Source of the DNA: Amorphophallus konjac
Lineage: Eukaryota > Streptophyta > Magnoliopsida > Alismatales > Araceae
Length of the DNA: 64,000 nt
NCBI GenBank assembly: GCA_022559845.1
Contig: CM040117.1
Span: forward strand, 149,858,732-149,922,731
Direction: 5' to 3'
This document shows, piece after piece, positions 33,251 to 44,492 of the stretch; the first letter of the stretch is position 1; every line of letters begins with the position of its first letter. The translations under genes were made by a program, and so were the position numbers. The notes beneath the pieces are model-generated. The model searched no databases, had not been told where the DNA came from, and saw only the letters and a list, made by a program, of their open reading frames with translations.

Positions 33251-33759
33251 ATTCATCCCTGTGTGTGTTGAGGACTCCATCCTCGTGAGGATTCATCCTC
33301 GTGTAGTGAAGCCTCACCAGTTTGGTGAGGGGTGGACGTAGGTTGCGGGTTTGCAACCGAACCACCTTAAAAACATTGTGCCACTATGAATGATTGTGCG
33401 ATTGCTCCATATTCTCTACCCCCATTCACAGGTTCGAGTGTTTACTCGAACATATGCACATCTGGTTCCTTTTCTAACACACACATACACACACCCTCTC
33501 CACCACATGGCTGTGCACACCTCACACACACAGTCACTCTCGTGCGGGTTAGATCACTGCTTAGACAGTGCAGTAGATCTTCCAACTGTCACAGCCTCGG
33601 ATTGCTTCATCAGACCGGCCAGCTCCTAAGCATTGTGTTGTAACCGCTGTGTTCAAACCGTGGCATCATCTAGCTTTAGTTTTTAAATTGTGCAACGATT
33701 GTGAGAGGATCTATTCACCCCCCCTCTAGATCCTATTGGTTCACCCAAGGGACCCAACA

Positions 33760-35090
33760 GACGTGACTTTTCTTTCCCATTTTGAGCTTTTAATTCCTAC
33801 CAAAATTTGTATAAATTCGTAATGCGCGTCTGCCCATATGGATGTGAATTTTCTTCCAATTTTGGTAATTTCTAAACCTTCCAAAATTCAATTCAAATTG
33901 ATGTCTACTTCGCTGACGCTAATTAATTGGCGACCACTAGGTCATACGTTAATTCTTACATAATTCCAGTTCCGAGCCTAGCACTTTCCTTCCTCATTTT
34001 AATCTCCTTTTCCACCTGGGAAAGGGTTCCTATGGTTTTCTAAGGTTATGAGGACACTTGAAAGGTCGATGTCTCTCTCCAAATCCCATTAAAACATGGT
34101 TTTCTATTTTTAAGGGAATTAAACATCCGAATTTTCACTCTATAAATAGGACCCCCTCTCCCTTGTTCAAAACGTTGGATTCTTGATCTCTTGTGGAAGT
34201 GCTGCTGGATTAAAGTGCCAAAGGAGGAGCCTCCCATGTGATTAAAGCTGCACCTCTTGGAGCTCTTCCTCCTTTGAAGATCTTTGGAGCCCCCTTTTGG
34301 AGAAAGAACCAGTAAACCTTTCCTTACCTTTATCTCTTTTATTTTTAATTAGCATTGCATGCATCATATGTTATTCCCTCTTTATTTATTTTTATTCCCA
34401 TCTCAACATTGAGATCTCCTATTGTGCAACACTTGCACACCTCTCTTTATAACATCATACCTCTTCCTACCCTTTGAATGGGAGTTTAACGGCCAAACAC
34501 CAGCAAGGTGTGTTCATACTCATGCTTCATTGTTTATTTACATTAAGAATTTGATACTACACACCTTGATTTCTAATCAATATCTTTTGTTCGTTGTTTC
34601 TTATTTTGCAAGGGTAATCATAAAGAAAAGCTCTCTTCATCGGCCAACCGATTAGAAGAGAAGGTAGCACTCATATCTCCCCGCTCTTAAAAAGATATTT
34701 TTATCGCGATCACCTCCTTTATTTTATTGTTATTATCCTTCGAGGCCCGCATGTCTCTGGCAATCACAACTCCTTTTTAGTATCTTCATGCTCCTTTTCT
34801 CCCCCTGTTATTCCTACACTCATTCCATCATAATTATTTAATTATTTTTCTTTTTTAAAAAAAATCTTTGTAGATTTTCCATAATCTACACTCTCCACTG
34901 AAACAAATGGAGAAAATCGTGTCAAACGGTACAGTCAAGTTCAAAAGAATAAAATTGGGGTTGTGCGAAGCTACCGATCGTCGAGAATTTAAAATGGAAG
35001 TGTAGAGAGGAAATAACCTTTTAGTGTTCGTAAGAAAATCTAGATATCCATATATTTTGAAGTTCATTATTCATTAATTCACTCTTCACA
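33760..35090 (+). other. Unclassified LTR-like sequence
   Basis: This is the sequence into which C inserted. A TATA box (TATAAATAGG at 34141-34150) after AT-rich upstream sequence, with a CT-rich leader, looks like an LTR promoter, but no pair, primer site or polypurine tract is visible and no coding frame of note. The boundary with element E near 35090 is soft. Confidence 0.4.
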
Positions 35091-35666
35091 TCTGGGTATC
35101 ATTGTCTTAGATGTACACTGTGATTTTGTTTGCATCCATAGTTTATGCCGTATTTCTAATTTATGAATGCACAACTCTTTTAGTTATGCTTCATGTCTTC
35201 ATTTTGATTATGAATCTCATGCCCATTTCTTATCCTATGACCCACTTAGGGGGAGTTATGAATAGCTAAGCCTATTACTGCTTGCTTGAAAATTGTGTTT
35301 GCATGCCTGCTTGAAAACATTCAGAAATTTCAAAGTGGTATCATCCTCCAATCAATTGTTTTTTTGTTGATGACAAAAAGGGTGAGATTTTGTGTGATTA
35401 GAGTTTCTAGAGTCTATAATGTGTGAATAATTGTCCATAAAAGAAAGTTAAGAAAGTTCATAATGCCAAATCTATACAGCTATTTTCTTGCGCTTGGTTT
35501 CAATCTGCTATATGCTTAATTTTGATAAGTTTCAACTCTTCTGAATGTAGGTTGAATTTTGATGAATTTAGTTTTGTCATATGAAAGCCTTGCGTTAGTG
35601 TTTGATAAGCTTTGAGTGGATTTTATGATTTACTATGGAGTTAAGTGCATAATATTTTGTCATCAT

Positions 35667-35680
35667 CAAAAAGGGGGAGA
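35667..35680 (+). other. Element E polypurine tract
   Basis: CAAAAAGGGGGAGA directly before TGTTGAGG. Confidence 0.8.
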
Positions 35681-35920
35681 TTGTTGAGGTTCCCCACCTT
35701 GATTTTGGCATAATTATTTTGATAACAGCAAAACATATGTGTGTTTGTGTATGAGGTGTTTTAAACTTTAAAAATACTGGTATGTGTTTTGGCTAATGCA
35801 ATTTTGAATGTCTGGTTTCTCTTTAATTAAGATTGGTTGAGGTTAATTCAAATCATCTTATATGAGGTCATGAATGTTTGAAGTCATCAGTCTGTTTTTC
35901 CCAGATAATGGAAAATTCAT

Positions 35921-36739
35921 TCGACTGATATCGGTCGACTGATATGAATTCAATCGACTGATATGTCGACCGTCTTTGGCAGTCCGGTCGACCGACTGGC
36001 TCACATGGTTATGACTAAGGTTGCTGCTATCTTCTTCTTGACTTGCAGAAGTATTTGGTAAGTGTGTGTCGACACACTTACGAAGTGTCGACCCACCTAA
36101 GTTCACTAGAACACTCTTGTTCTATCAAGTGTTAGACTGTGTCGACACACTTGGAAGTGTGTTGACTCACTTTTGGTTCCTCAGAACGTTTGCTCCTTCA
36201 AGAAGTTCAGGTGAGTCAACCTAGTTCATGTTGTGTCGACCCACTTCAGAAGGTGAGCCAACCTAGTTCACGTTTGAGTTGGTATGCTTCATTGCTGCAT
36301 CGACCTACTCTACTGGTGCATCGACCTGATTTGCGAATGGTCGACCTTATCTAAATATGGGTCGACCTACTTTATATTTCCATTTACAAAGCAAAGAATG
36401 CCTTTAGTAAGTTTTAATTCATGATGATTAAGAGTGAAATTGACTAAGTTGCAGATGCTTTTGCAGGTCCTAAAGGAGGCTCTTATATTCTACAAATCAA
36501 AGGACACTTGGTGAGATCGAATCAAATTCCTTCTTCTTCATTTCATCAAGTCTTCATATTCTACATTGAAGGTGTCGACCCCAAGGGTTGACCCTCTTTA
36601 ATATTGTTTCTGTTCTGAAGGTTTTCATAATGTTTCGGGAAGGTAGCCTGAGAGAGTCAACCCCCAGGGTCGACCCCTTTGCGTCATGGTTCTATTTTTA
36701 GGATTTTACAGAAAGGGGGTGTCGACCTCAAGGGTCAAC
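35921..36739 (+). repeat. TCGAC box array with two spacings, element E LTR
   Basis: First block: cores at 36069/36088, 36142/36162, 36216/36236/36258 and 36300/36321/36341/36362, spaced 19-22 bp. Second block: 36575/36588, 36657/36670 and 36722/36735, each 13 bp apart and forming an imperfect palindrome GTCGACC...GGGTYGAC. A looser cluster lies at 35921-35992. Confidence 0.7.
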
Positions 36740-36870
36740 CCACTCCGTTCGGACCCACATAGCGAGTCTTGCGAACACGGCTCGAGACCCAATAAGTTAC
36801 GTCCCTTTGCCCTATGTTGATTGGGTCCGAGGTTGTCTTTCTCCCATACGTGTACACTATGCCTTGCGAG

Positions 36871-36879
36871 TATAAAAAG
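36871..36879 (+). promoter_or_regulatory. Element E LTR TATA box
   Basis: TATAAAAAG, about 130 bp after the last TCGAC pair. Confidence 0.5.
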
Positions 36880-37659
36880 AAACTATGCAAGGATATTCAA
36901 GGTTTCTATCTTTTCTTGAGGAATAAGGAAGAACAAGTTGTCTAAAGAATATCTGAGTGAAAGAAGAAAAGAGTGAGAGCCACCTGAGGAAGAATCTGTC
37001 CAGATCTGATCAGAGAAAGGCTTGTGGATCAAATCCAAAGCCACTATGATCATCTGAGCTACATTATTTTTCTATTTTCCATCTATCATTTTCTACGATT
37101 TCATTTCAGTCTTATGTGTGTTTTCTGATACCCTGTTTAGGGATCAGTTGAAGCTGTGATTTAGCAACTGTGATTGACTTTGGGGTTCGTCCCCATTTGT
37201 GTTGTGGTTACAGCGTGTGTGTGTTGATCATAGGGTGTGGTCTATGCAGTGGGATCGTGTTGGAGATGAAGTCTCCATGTGTGGTTGGAGTTCATCTCCG
37301 TGTGCTTCATTGTGAAGCGAGTGAAGCCTCACCGGTTTGGTGAGGGGTGGATGTAGGCGGACTAGTGTCCGACCGAACCACCTAAAAATTCCCTCGTGCA
37401 TTATGGTTGTGTGCTTGATCGTTTATTCCGTCTATCATAATCGTGTGAGTTCGGTGAGCTCGAGAGAGAGTTTAATTCATCTTAGCTTAGTTCAATTTCC
37501 ATAATCTTGTTGATTCTGTAATTAGATTAAAATTTATCACTGCGATTTGGGAACAATTCAACCCCCCTTCTTGTCCATGCGCTATCTCTTGGCCAACACG
37601 CAATTTAGCCACCCATGAGCTTAAACTACACAACCAATAGGAGGGAGAGGATTCCAAGA

Positions 37660-38730
37660 AGAAGATCGTAGGATTAAAGGCGAAGGCTGAGAACAGCTCA
37701 GATCAATCTGAATCCATGTCAAGCGACAATAGTGATGAGGTCGTCATGCTATCCAGAAAGCTATAGAGAATCCTGAAGAACAGAAGAAAAGGGTCCTCAT
37801 CCAAAAGAAACACGACCAAGAAAATAATGCACTACAATTACAGTAAACCTAGGCACCTCAAGGATGAATGCATGGCCAAACCCTCATGGGCCCACAAGAT
37901 AAAGAAAGTCGACAAGAAGCCTACTGCAAAGTTAAAAGAAAACCAAAAGCAAAAGGGATGGACGCAACCTGGAGCGATGAAGACAGGTTAGAGTAAATTG
38001 ACCTCACCAACTCAGAGGGGAAAAATCAACACATAGGTCTTATGGCAAATCATGAAGACCTTAAGGTAAGCTCTATCTCTCACTCTGATGCATCTAATAA
38101 TTTTTGGGAAATATCATACGACGAATTGTTAACATATTTCTTTAGAATGTTTGATAAATATAGATCCAAATGTAAAGCTCTAAAAGCCTTACAAGATAAT
38201 CATCATAAGCTGATCTCTAAGAAGGCACTCTTAGAAACAAGAGTCTCAGAGTTAACTGCTAATAATGATCTTCTTACTAAAGACCTTAGGAAGCTTACTA
38301 AATCCCAAAAGGAATTGGATCTACTTTTATCCATCTCAAAGAAATCTACTAACAAACAAGGACTAGGATATCATCTTGATATTATTCATAAAGCTAGAAG
38401 CATGCATGAGCCAGTAAAAAATGTTAAACCATTAGTCAAGCATAATGCATGCATTCATTGCGGTAAATCTAGACATGCATCACATACCTGCAAGCATCAT
38501 AGGCCATCCCCTGCATTTCACAGATCTGCACCAAAGCCACCATAGAGACGAATGACCTATGCTCAGTACGAACCGAAGAAAGGCATGTACAATGCAATAA
38601 ATGACAAAGCTCTCAGGTCAGATGCGAACCCTAACTATAGAAGAAGATTTATTTCATTGCATCTACATGCAGACTTCATGAAAAAACCTAAATAGATCAA
38701 ATCCGTTTGGGTTCCTAAAACTTTTCTTTG
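37660..38730 (+). pseudogene. Element G gag C-terminal half
   Basis: The start reads I-V-G-L-K-A-K-A then V-V-M-L-S-R-K-L, as in SIRE gag. A first knuckle (about 37830-37875) is broken: H and Y replace its two Cys, while K-P-R-H-L-K-D-E-C remains. From 38042 a 167-codon open stretch holds the coiled-coil part (I-S-Y-D-E-L) and an intact second knuckle C-I-H-C-G-K-S-R-H-A-S-H-T-C near 38451-38492. The closing S-V-W-V-P-K (about 38704) is the usual gag-pol joint motif. Several stops and at least one frame change interrupt it. Confidence 0.75.
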
Positions 38731-39214
38731 ATCTCTTTGCGGGACAACTCGAGCACTAGGAACTCTAAATGGTATCTGAATAGTAGGTGCTCGAGACAAA
38801 TGATGGGGAACCAGACCCTATTCAAAAGAATCTAGGAAGGGAAGCGTAAATATGTCACAATAGAGAATAGTTAGAAAAGAAAAACCTTAGGAATAAGGAG
38901 ATGTATAGAAGTAGCACCAATTAATAGGACCTAAGCATAAGTTAGCTCTGTAACAACAGACTCATTCGGTGCATGATCAAGGAAATAGGACACATTCGCT
39001 TCTGTGCACATAGGCGAGGTAGTCTCCAAGTGTCACATCTGGACAAAGTCAAAAGGGAAAAACAAACATTTGTTCAAAAACAAGATCAAAACCAGATGAG
39101 AGATTATGGCATTGAAGACTCAATCATGAAAGCCATTCCTTCATGGAGAAGCTAACAAAACTAGATACAATCCAAGGTTAAACTATTTCCACCTTGAAAA
39201 AGTGTAAAGTCTCC

Positions 39215-39580
39215 TGTGAAAAAGTATATGAGATTGTCATCATAGATGACTATGCTAGTTTTACGTGGACATTCTTCCTGGTCTACAAAAATGAAGCTCT
39301 TAACAAGTTTATGAAGTTTAGCAGACCAGTATTAAAAGAAGACACACTACGAACTTAGAAAAAGTCTAGGGTTGATTACTTCAGATCGTTTAGTTATCCT
39401 TACATGATTCATGATAATCGTAAGAAGGATCTGAGTAAGTATGATATAAGGGAAAATATAGGTAAATTCTTAGGATATGTCTCAGATCAATAGGCATACG
39501 GAATGTTTGATTTAATATCTACCTATATTATGAAGAACTCTTCTAACCCGGAGCCAGAAGACTCCTTATATAATAATGAT
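39215..39580 (+). pseudogene. Element G integrase fragment
   Basis: I-D-D-Y-A-S-F-T-W-T-F-F (about 39240-39285) is the start of the copia integrase core with its first catalytic Asp. Close by, without the rest of the core, comes the C-terminal part with G-K-F-L-G-Y (about 39455). Most of the core domain is therefore deleted, and stops are frequent. Confidence 0.65.
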
Positions 39581-40419
39581 ATAGGTATCTAGGAAAAGTC
39601 CAACTGGCAAAACGAGAGGAAAAAGAACAATTGTCAACCAAGGATCCCAGGCTGAATAATCAAAACAATGAAGACATGCTAGAGAAATGAAGGCATGACC
39701 AATGATTTTTCCTCTCAAAATATTATGCTCAGGTAAGTATTCATACCCAGATCCAGCATATTCAATTAAGTAGTAGCTCGGTCATAAAAAGGGTAGAATA
39801 TAAAAGAAACCAAAATCTAGCCAAAAACCTCTAGACTCCCCAAGTAGGAACAAGATAAAGGAGATAGGATAGATTAGTTAGTTAATGGTTTGGTTTCTAG
39901 AGCCACAATGAAAATCTTGTTAAGGGTGATCAAACTAGACTCTCTAAGGACAAAGAATAGATAGGCTAATCATCCTCTGTAAAGACATGTACAAACTAAA
40001 ATGACGTGTTTCATGAACTCGACACAAGTACATGTCAGTCCTTGTCAGATCTCAAGACCATAAAAAAGCAAGTCACATAACCTTACTCTTATTAGAGTAA
40101 TGACTCACTGATACATGGCTTCATAAGATGAAAGACTAACCAAAGAACCTGCATGTTCCTTGAAAATAATCTTGGTCCAAAACCTAGTGACATTCTCCGC
40201 TATAGAAGCATAGTATAATGTCACTGATAGTTAAATGCTCAATCCCCTGATCAAACATTAAGTACATAATTAAAGGCCTACGATCAAAATAAATCTCTAA
40301 GCATAAAGAAAGCCCAACCTTTTAGGTAGAAATTTTTAGAATGGTGGATGTCATAAAAGCATTCACCAAATCCTCTAGGCACAGGCCTCACATGTGTAGG
40401 GATGCCTTAGAGTGAATAT
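39581..40419 (+). pseudogene. Element G RT/RNase H region, barely recognisable
   Basis: The sequence is AT-rich with stops in all frames. L-V-T-F-S-A-I-E-A (about 40177-40203) resembles the copia RNase H motif around S-T-x-E-A-E, and A-F-T-K near 40355 resembles the D-I-F-T-K motif near its end. No RT catalytic block is visible. Confidence 0.35.
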
Positions 40420-40584
40420 TGTTGTGACCCTTCTGGTTTGATGATGATGTCAGTTAAGGAGTCAGTGTGTTTTGAATGATTGGCAACAGACTAACTGACT
40501 GGGTTAACTTTGCATTGAATCCTGCAGCATTGATTATTTTGATGAAATAAACTTAATCAGTGTTAGTCTAGCTTTCTAATGTCG

Positions 40585-41288
40585 GTGCACGTTTTCCTCC
40601 ATCACATAAGGTCTGTGCATGTGTCATATATACACTATTAAAGTTTGTACACGACTTGTATGTCTATATACACGGTCGATGCAAGTCTTCGTAGAAACTC
40701 TCACAAGGTTGGTGCAAATTCCTGTTGAACTGCACACATCGTCGGTGCATGTCACTGATTATATGCTTGCATAGAGGTCGGAGCACATATATCATCGGTG
40801 CAGGTTTTTGCATTGTGCACATAAGGTCCGTGCACATCACTGTAGCAAGTCTGTGCATAATAGGTTTAAGGAATGGGTCGGTGCACTTTCTGCCTCAGCT
40901 CAACTAAGGTCAGTGCAAATCACTGTAGCTAGATTGTGCATGTTAAGTCTATGGTACATGGGGTCGGTACATATTTCTATAGCCTGTGCATTCAGTAGAA
41001 GGTCAGTGCACTTTGTGTGTAGTTTGCATATAGGGTCGGTGCAATCTTATTACTCCCACATGTAAGGTTTGTGCACCTTACGCTCATGGCATATAAGGTC
41101 GGTGCATCTTTTACATCATTCACACATGAAGTCTATGCACCTCTCAGCCCTACAGCCATATTAAGTCTGTGCATGTTTTCATGTCTAAGCATGCTAGCCA
41201 TAAATCGTCATAAGAGTCTAACCATGTTTAGCTTATGAACAGTCTAAGTCCGTGCACACTTGCTCAAGTGCTTTACTGAGTCTGTGCA
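40585..41288 (+). repeat. Phased GGTCGGTGCA array, element F 5' LTR
   Basis: About 23 copies of GTGCA or close variants (GTACA, ATGCA), usually preceded by GGTCG or AGTCT. Positions run 40585, 40615, 40647, 40679, 40712, 40745, 40781 and later 40881, 40913, then 41006, 41039, 41071, 41102, 41135, 41169, 41252, 41284. Most steps are 30-34 bp. The same array is in the 3' LTR from about 48803. Confidence 0.8.
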
Positions 41289-41519
41289 ATTCGTACATTT
41301 GTCTGACTGTCTTATGCTGACTAAGGGTTTGACATATTGATTAGACAATTGTTTGTAAACCTTAAGGAGGGCACGTGATCCAAGGTAGAAAGGATAGCCA
41401 TGCTCGTGACACGTGGAAAGCCAACAAGCCCAGATGATGCCACGTGGCCAGTGCTACTCAGATTTGGATGAGAGTTTGGGTAGGAAACGTGGTTCCCACG
41501 CACCCATCTCTCTGCTACA

Positions 41520-41527
41520 TATAAATA
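41520..41527 (+). promoter_or_regulatory. Element F LTR TATA box
   Basis: TATAAATA, followed about 40 bp later by the GA-rich leader; the 3' LTR has the same box at 49738-49745. Confidence 0.6.
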
Positions 41528-41559
41528 AAGGCTGTTCGCTCAGAAAAAGAAGAGTGAAG

Positions 41560-41855
41560 TCATGAGAAAGAAACAGAGATCAGAGAGATAGAGAAGAGAA
41601 GAATAGAGAGCAGAAGAAGAAGAAGAGAGAGTGAGAGTCTGAGAGGAAAGAGAAAGAGCGAGAGGCTAAATAGAATAAAAATAAGAGAGAAAAGAGCAGA
41701 GAGAAATTGTGAGAAAGAAACAGAGATCAGAGAGATAGAGAAGAGAAGAATAGAGAGCAGAAGAAGAAGAAGAGAGAGTGAGAGTCTGAGAGGAAAGAGA
41801 AAGATCGAGAGGCGGAAGAGAAGAAAAATAAGACATAAAGGAGTAGAGAGATCGT
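41560..41855 (+). repeat. GA-rich 148-bp tandem duplication, element F leader
   Basis: GAGAAAGAAACAGAGATCAG recurs at 41563 and 41711, and the sequence between is duplicated. The 3' LTR has the same at 49782 and 49929. Confidence 0.8.
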
Positions 41856-42573
41856 GAGAAAAGAAGAAGATAGTTGAAGCAGCAAGATCAAAGGAGAATG
41901 AAGATCTGTGGCCTCTGGATCAGATCCAAGGCACACTGCTCCTGAGCGAGCTATTTTTTTTATGATTTGATTTCCAACTTTCAGTCGTTGAATTTCATCA
42001 TCCTTGTTTTTCTATTTTACATTCCATTTTCAGAAGCTGTGTATTAGCGGATGGCATAAGCTGTAAGGCCCAGCGCAAGTTGTTAGTCATCGGATGTAGG
42101 TAAGCTGTAATGCCAAACCGTTTAAGCTGTGTATCAATGGAAGCCACACTCGAGTTGAGTGTGGGGTGGATGTTGGTCTTGAGGACCGAACCACCTAAAA
42201 ATCTCCTGTCTACTCTGGTTTGATTTCTTATCTGATTTTTGCTAGATGAATGCCTAGGTGCGTTTATATTGATTGTTCTATCTGAGTGCTTTAAGATTTC
42301 TTAGTGTGCTTAATCTACTTCTGCAAACTGTTTGAAGTTGCTGAGTAGTTCATTGCTTTCGCTGACCATCTATTTGACTGTGTGCCTCATCATAGTCCAG
42401 AGTCAGCTATCATCTGTTTAGTCCATGTTTCATTATAGCTCACATTCAGTTAAGCTAATCAGTCTTTAATTCCGCATAGCTTACTATTTGTAGCTTAATC
42501 TTTTAAATTGGTCAGAATTTTCGAAGGGGATTCATTTACCCCCCTCTGAATCCATCCATAGCACCTCAACAAT

Positions 42574-42585
42574 TGGTATCAGAGC
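42574..42585 (+). other. Element F primer-binding site (initiator-Met type)
   Basis: TGGTATCAGAGC two bases after the LTR end, as in most plant Ty1 elements. Confidence 0.9.
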
Positions 42586-42722
42586 GGTCTCTGACTTCCA
42601 GATCCAACAATCTGCAGAGGATCCTGCTTGTTCGATTTCGTGCTTTACTATTCCAAGTGTGGTGCATATTTCAGATATTGTTTTCAAGCTCTTAAGATCT
42701 GAATCTATTCTGTTGTATTTCA

Positions 42723-43183
42723 ATGGCTTCTCTTATGGTTTTCAATGGTTCTAACTTTAGCAGTTGGCTAGGCGGCCTATGTACTTACATGAATTCCATT
42801 GACTCAAATATATGGAATCTTGTATCAAACGGCCCACATAAACTGCCTCATGATCATACTAAGTGGTCTGATGAGGACAGATTGAAGGACAGAGAAAATA
42901 ATATGGTTCTTAATATTTTGAGAGCTGCAATGAATGTTGACAGATTTCCTCTTGTTCTCATATGCAATTCTAGAAAGGAAATCTTGGATGCTGTGGTTGC
43001 CATTCATGAGAAGAAGGGAGAAGAATGTCTGATGGCCAACTAGGGTGATCACAGCTCTGATCAACAGGAGGAAACATCATCTCAGGTAAGCTCCGGATCA
43101 TAAGATATTTCATTTGATGAACTGATAGTGATGTATGATGAACTTCTAGAGAAATCGAGAAAGATGCAATCTTAGAATAAAAG
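42723..43183 (+). pseudogene. Element F gag N-terminus, with internal deletion
   Basis: From ATG 42723 the frame encodes F-N-G-S-N-F-S-S-W and later K-W-S-D-E-D-R, the start of SIRE gag. Near I-H-E-K-K-G-E-E-C-L-M-A it jumps to sequence normally found more than a hundred residues later (family knowledge), so the middle of gag is deleted. After C-L-M-A-N come TAG 43041, TAA near 43101 and TAG near 43173, while D-I-S-F-D-E-L is still readable. Confidence 0.7.
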
Positions 43184-44180
43184 TTGAAGAAAAAGATTAA
43201 TCAGATTAGTTCTAATGTTTCTTGTGAAAATTGTTCGAAACTGAAACAATCCTTTGATGAATGTTCATCTAATGTTCATACATACAAGAAACAACTATGC
43301 TCATTAAAAGATGAGCATGAAGAACTTAATCTGAGAATTTCTGAATTAGAAGAAAAATTGAGTACAAGTAATGATGAAATGATGAAATTGGAGGAACTGA
43401 ACGCTGTCATGACTGACATATTGCTCAGTATTGAGAAAGAAAAATCTATGGTTTCCTCTTGTGAAAAAGAAATTAAAAATTTGAGAAAAGAAAATAAATC
43501 ATTGAAAGAGGAACTGAAATCTGTCAACTATGTTGTATCTGATTATGTTGAAGATGAAGTTCTGAGAGCTGAAATTGACAAACTTAAAATGAGATTACAG
43601 GAGGTTAATAATGAAAGATCTGAATTGAACAGATTAAAATCTGAGAATGACAGTCTTAGAAACAAATCCCTTGAAGCAGAAAACACATGCTCAAAAGAAG
43701 AAAATGATGAATGCATTTTTCTAAAAGAAGTGATTGAAGATCTTTATTCTGAGGTTGATATGCTGAAGAATTTGAATGCATCCTTAAAAGATGAAAATCA
43801 TTTGTTGCTTGAAAAGAAAAAGGAAGTAGAAGAATCTGAAGAAACTCTGATAGATGAAAATAAAAATTTGAAAGAGCAAAATAAGAGACTCATGGTTTTA
43901 AACACTGTTATATCAGAAAAATTACTGACAATTGAAAAAGGAAAATGTATTTTGAAAGAAACTGAAGTCAACAAGGAACAATAACTAAAACAGGAAATTG
44001 AAATATTGAAAAATATAAATGATGCACTGCATAAACAGGTCATTTCATGTGAGATTAAAATTGTTGGCTATGAACTTAATGTTTCATCTTTGCAATATGA
44101 AATCTAGGATCTAAGAAATTCACTGTCCAAATTCGTTAAAGGGAAGGACAATCTTGATAAGATCCTTGAGCTAAAATAAA
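43184..44180 (+). pseudogene. Element F gag coiled-coil region
   Basis: An open stretch of 266 codons (43184-43984) is almost wholly Glu/Lys/Leu heptad sequence, predicted coiled coil, with Asn- and Ser-rich breaks. It is in a different frame from the N-terminal part. The pattern continues after stops at 43982 and 44106 to about 44180. SIRE gag proteins have such a segment, but this one seems long. It could drive gag assembly. Start unknown; no ATG is needed if it is the continuation of gag. Confidence 0.65.
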
Positions 44181-44492
44181 TTTTCAAAAGGAAGGGTTTG
44201 ACTATAACCCTATTAATAAAAAGAAATTTAGAAATAAAACTCGAACTTCTTATGTTTCTAGTTCTACTACACCTATTTTCTAATTTACTGCTCAAAGAAT
44301 TGGAAATCAAAATAAGAACTTGAAAAGGACTGAAAAGCAGAAAAAGAATGTCAATCTGGATAAATTTAGAGTTGTTTCTGCTAGTGCTATGAACTCTATT
44401 CATTCTGCTATTTCTGAGAATCTTGGTAGCTCATCAGTGCATGCTGTTAAAAATTTCAAACTCATTCACATGCAAACTCAAGAATTAATTCA

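Larger units (their letters stand above)
18142..33759 (+). mobile_element. Element C: SIRE/Maximus-like Ty1 element, 3' end, split by D
   Basis: What remains is a non-coding 3' internal region (18142-19971) and the 3' LTR (19972-20184 plus 31428-33759). The ATCATCAAAAGGAGGGAGAA tract before TGTTG is the usual end of SIRE-type internal regions (family knowledge). Element A truncates it on the left; its pol would lie outside the window. The LTR ends CCCAACA at 33759 and the following GACGT is the presumed target copy. Confidence 0.75.
31428..33759 (+). repeat. Element C 3' LTR, continuation
   Basis: After the GGTGG copy the LTR of C continues to CCCAACA at 33759. It holds the TCGAC motif array (31608-31994), a TATA box (32528-32536), a GA-rich leader (32570-32770), a GT/GA microsatellite (33225-33250) and the CACCCCCCCTCTAGATCC-type end usual for SIRE LTRs. 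No gene: the basic Glu/Lys/Arg frame at 32488-32799 is GA-rich leader. Confidence 0.75.
35091..37598 (+). mobile_element. Element E: SIRE-like Ty1 element, 3' end
   Basis: About 0.6 kb of non-coding 3' internal sequence with AGGGGGAG-type tracts (for example near 35248) precedes a polypurine tract (35667-35680) and a full 3' LTR (35682-37598, 1917 bp). The LTR starts TGTTGAGG and ends CCAACA. The next bases CGCAA are the presumed target copy in element G. The 5' part is missing. Confidence 0.7.
35682..37598 (+). repeat. Element E 3' LTR
   Basis: The ends TGTTG and CAACA are inverted repeats. A TATA box (TATAAAAAG) is at 36871-36879. Between 35921 and 36739 the core TCGAC or a close variant recurs about 22 times. 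The stretch AAGCCTCACCGGTTTGGTGA at 37324-37343 parallels 33309-33330 in the LTR of C, so C and E are related families. Confidence 0.75.
40420..42571 (+). repeat. Element F 5' LTR (2152 bp)
   Basis: TGTTGTGACCC to CCTCAACA. It contains the GTGCA array (40585-41288), a TATA box (41520-41527) and a GA-rich leader built from two copies of 148 bp (41560-41855). The 3' LTR is 43 bp longer owing to one extra repeat unit near 50300. Open frames in the motif array are chance. Confidence 0.9.

Noticed and set aside
40585..41288. CRISPR-like spacing of short repeats
   Set aside because: Repeats are 5-10 bp, degenerate, and located in both LTRs of a plant retrotransposon.
41727..41936. Ser/Phe/Leu-rich minus-strand frame
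   Set aside because: Antisense of the GA-rich leader repeat in element F.
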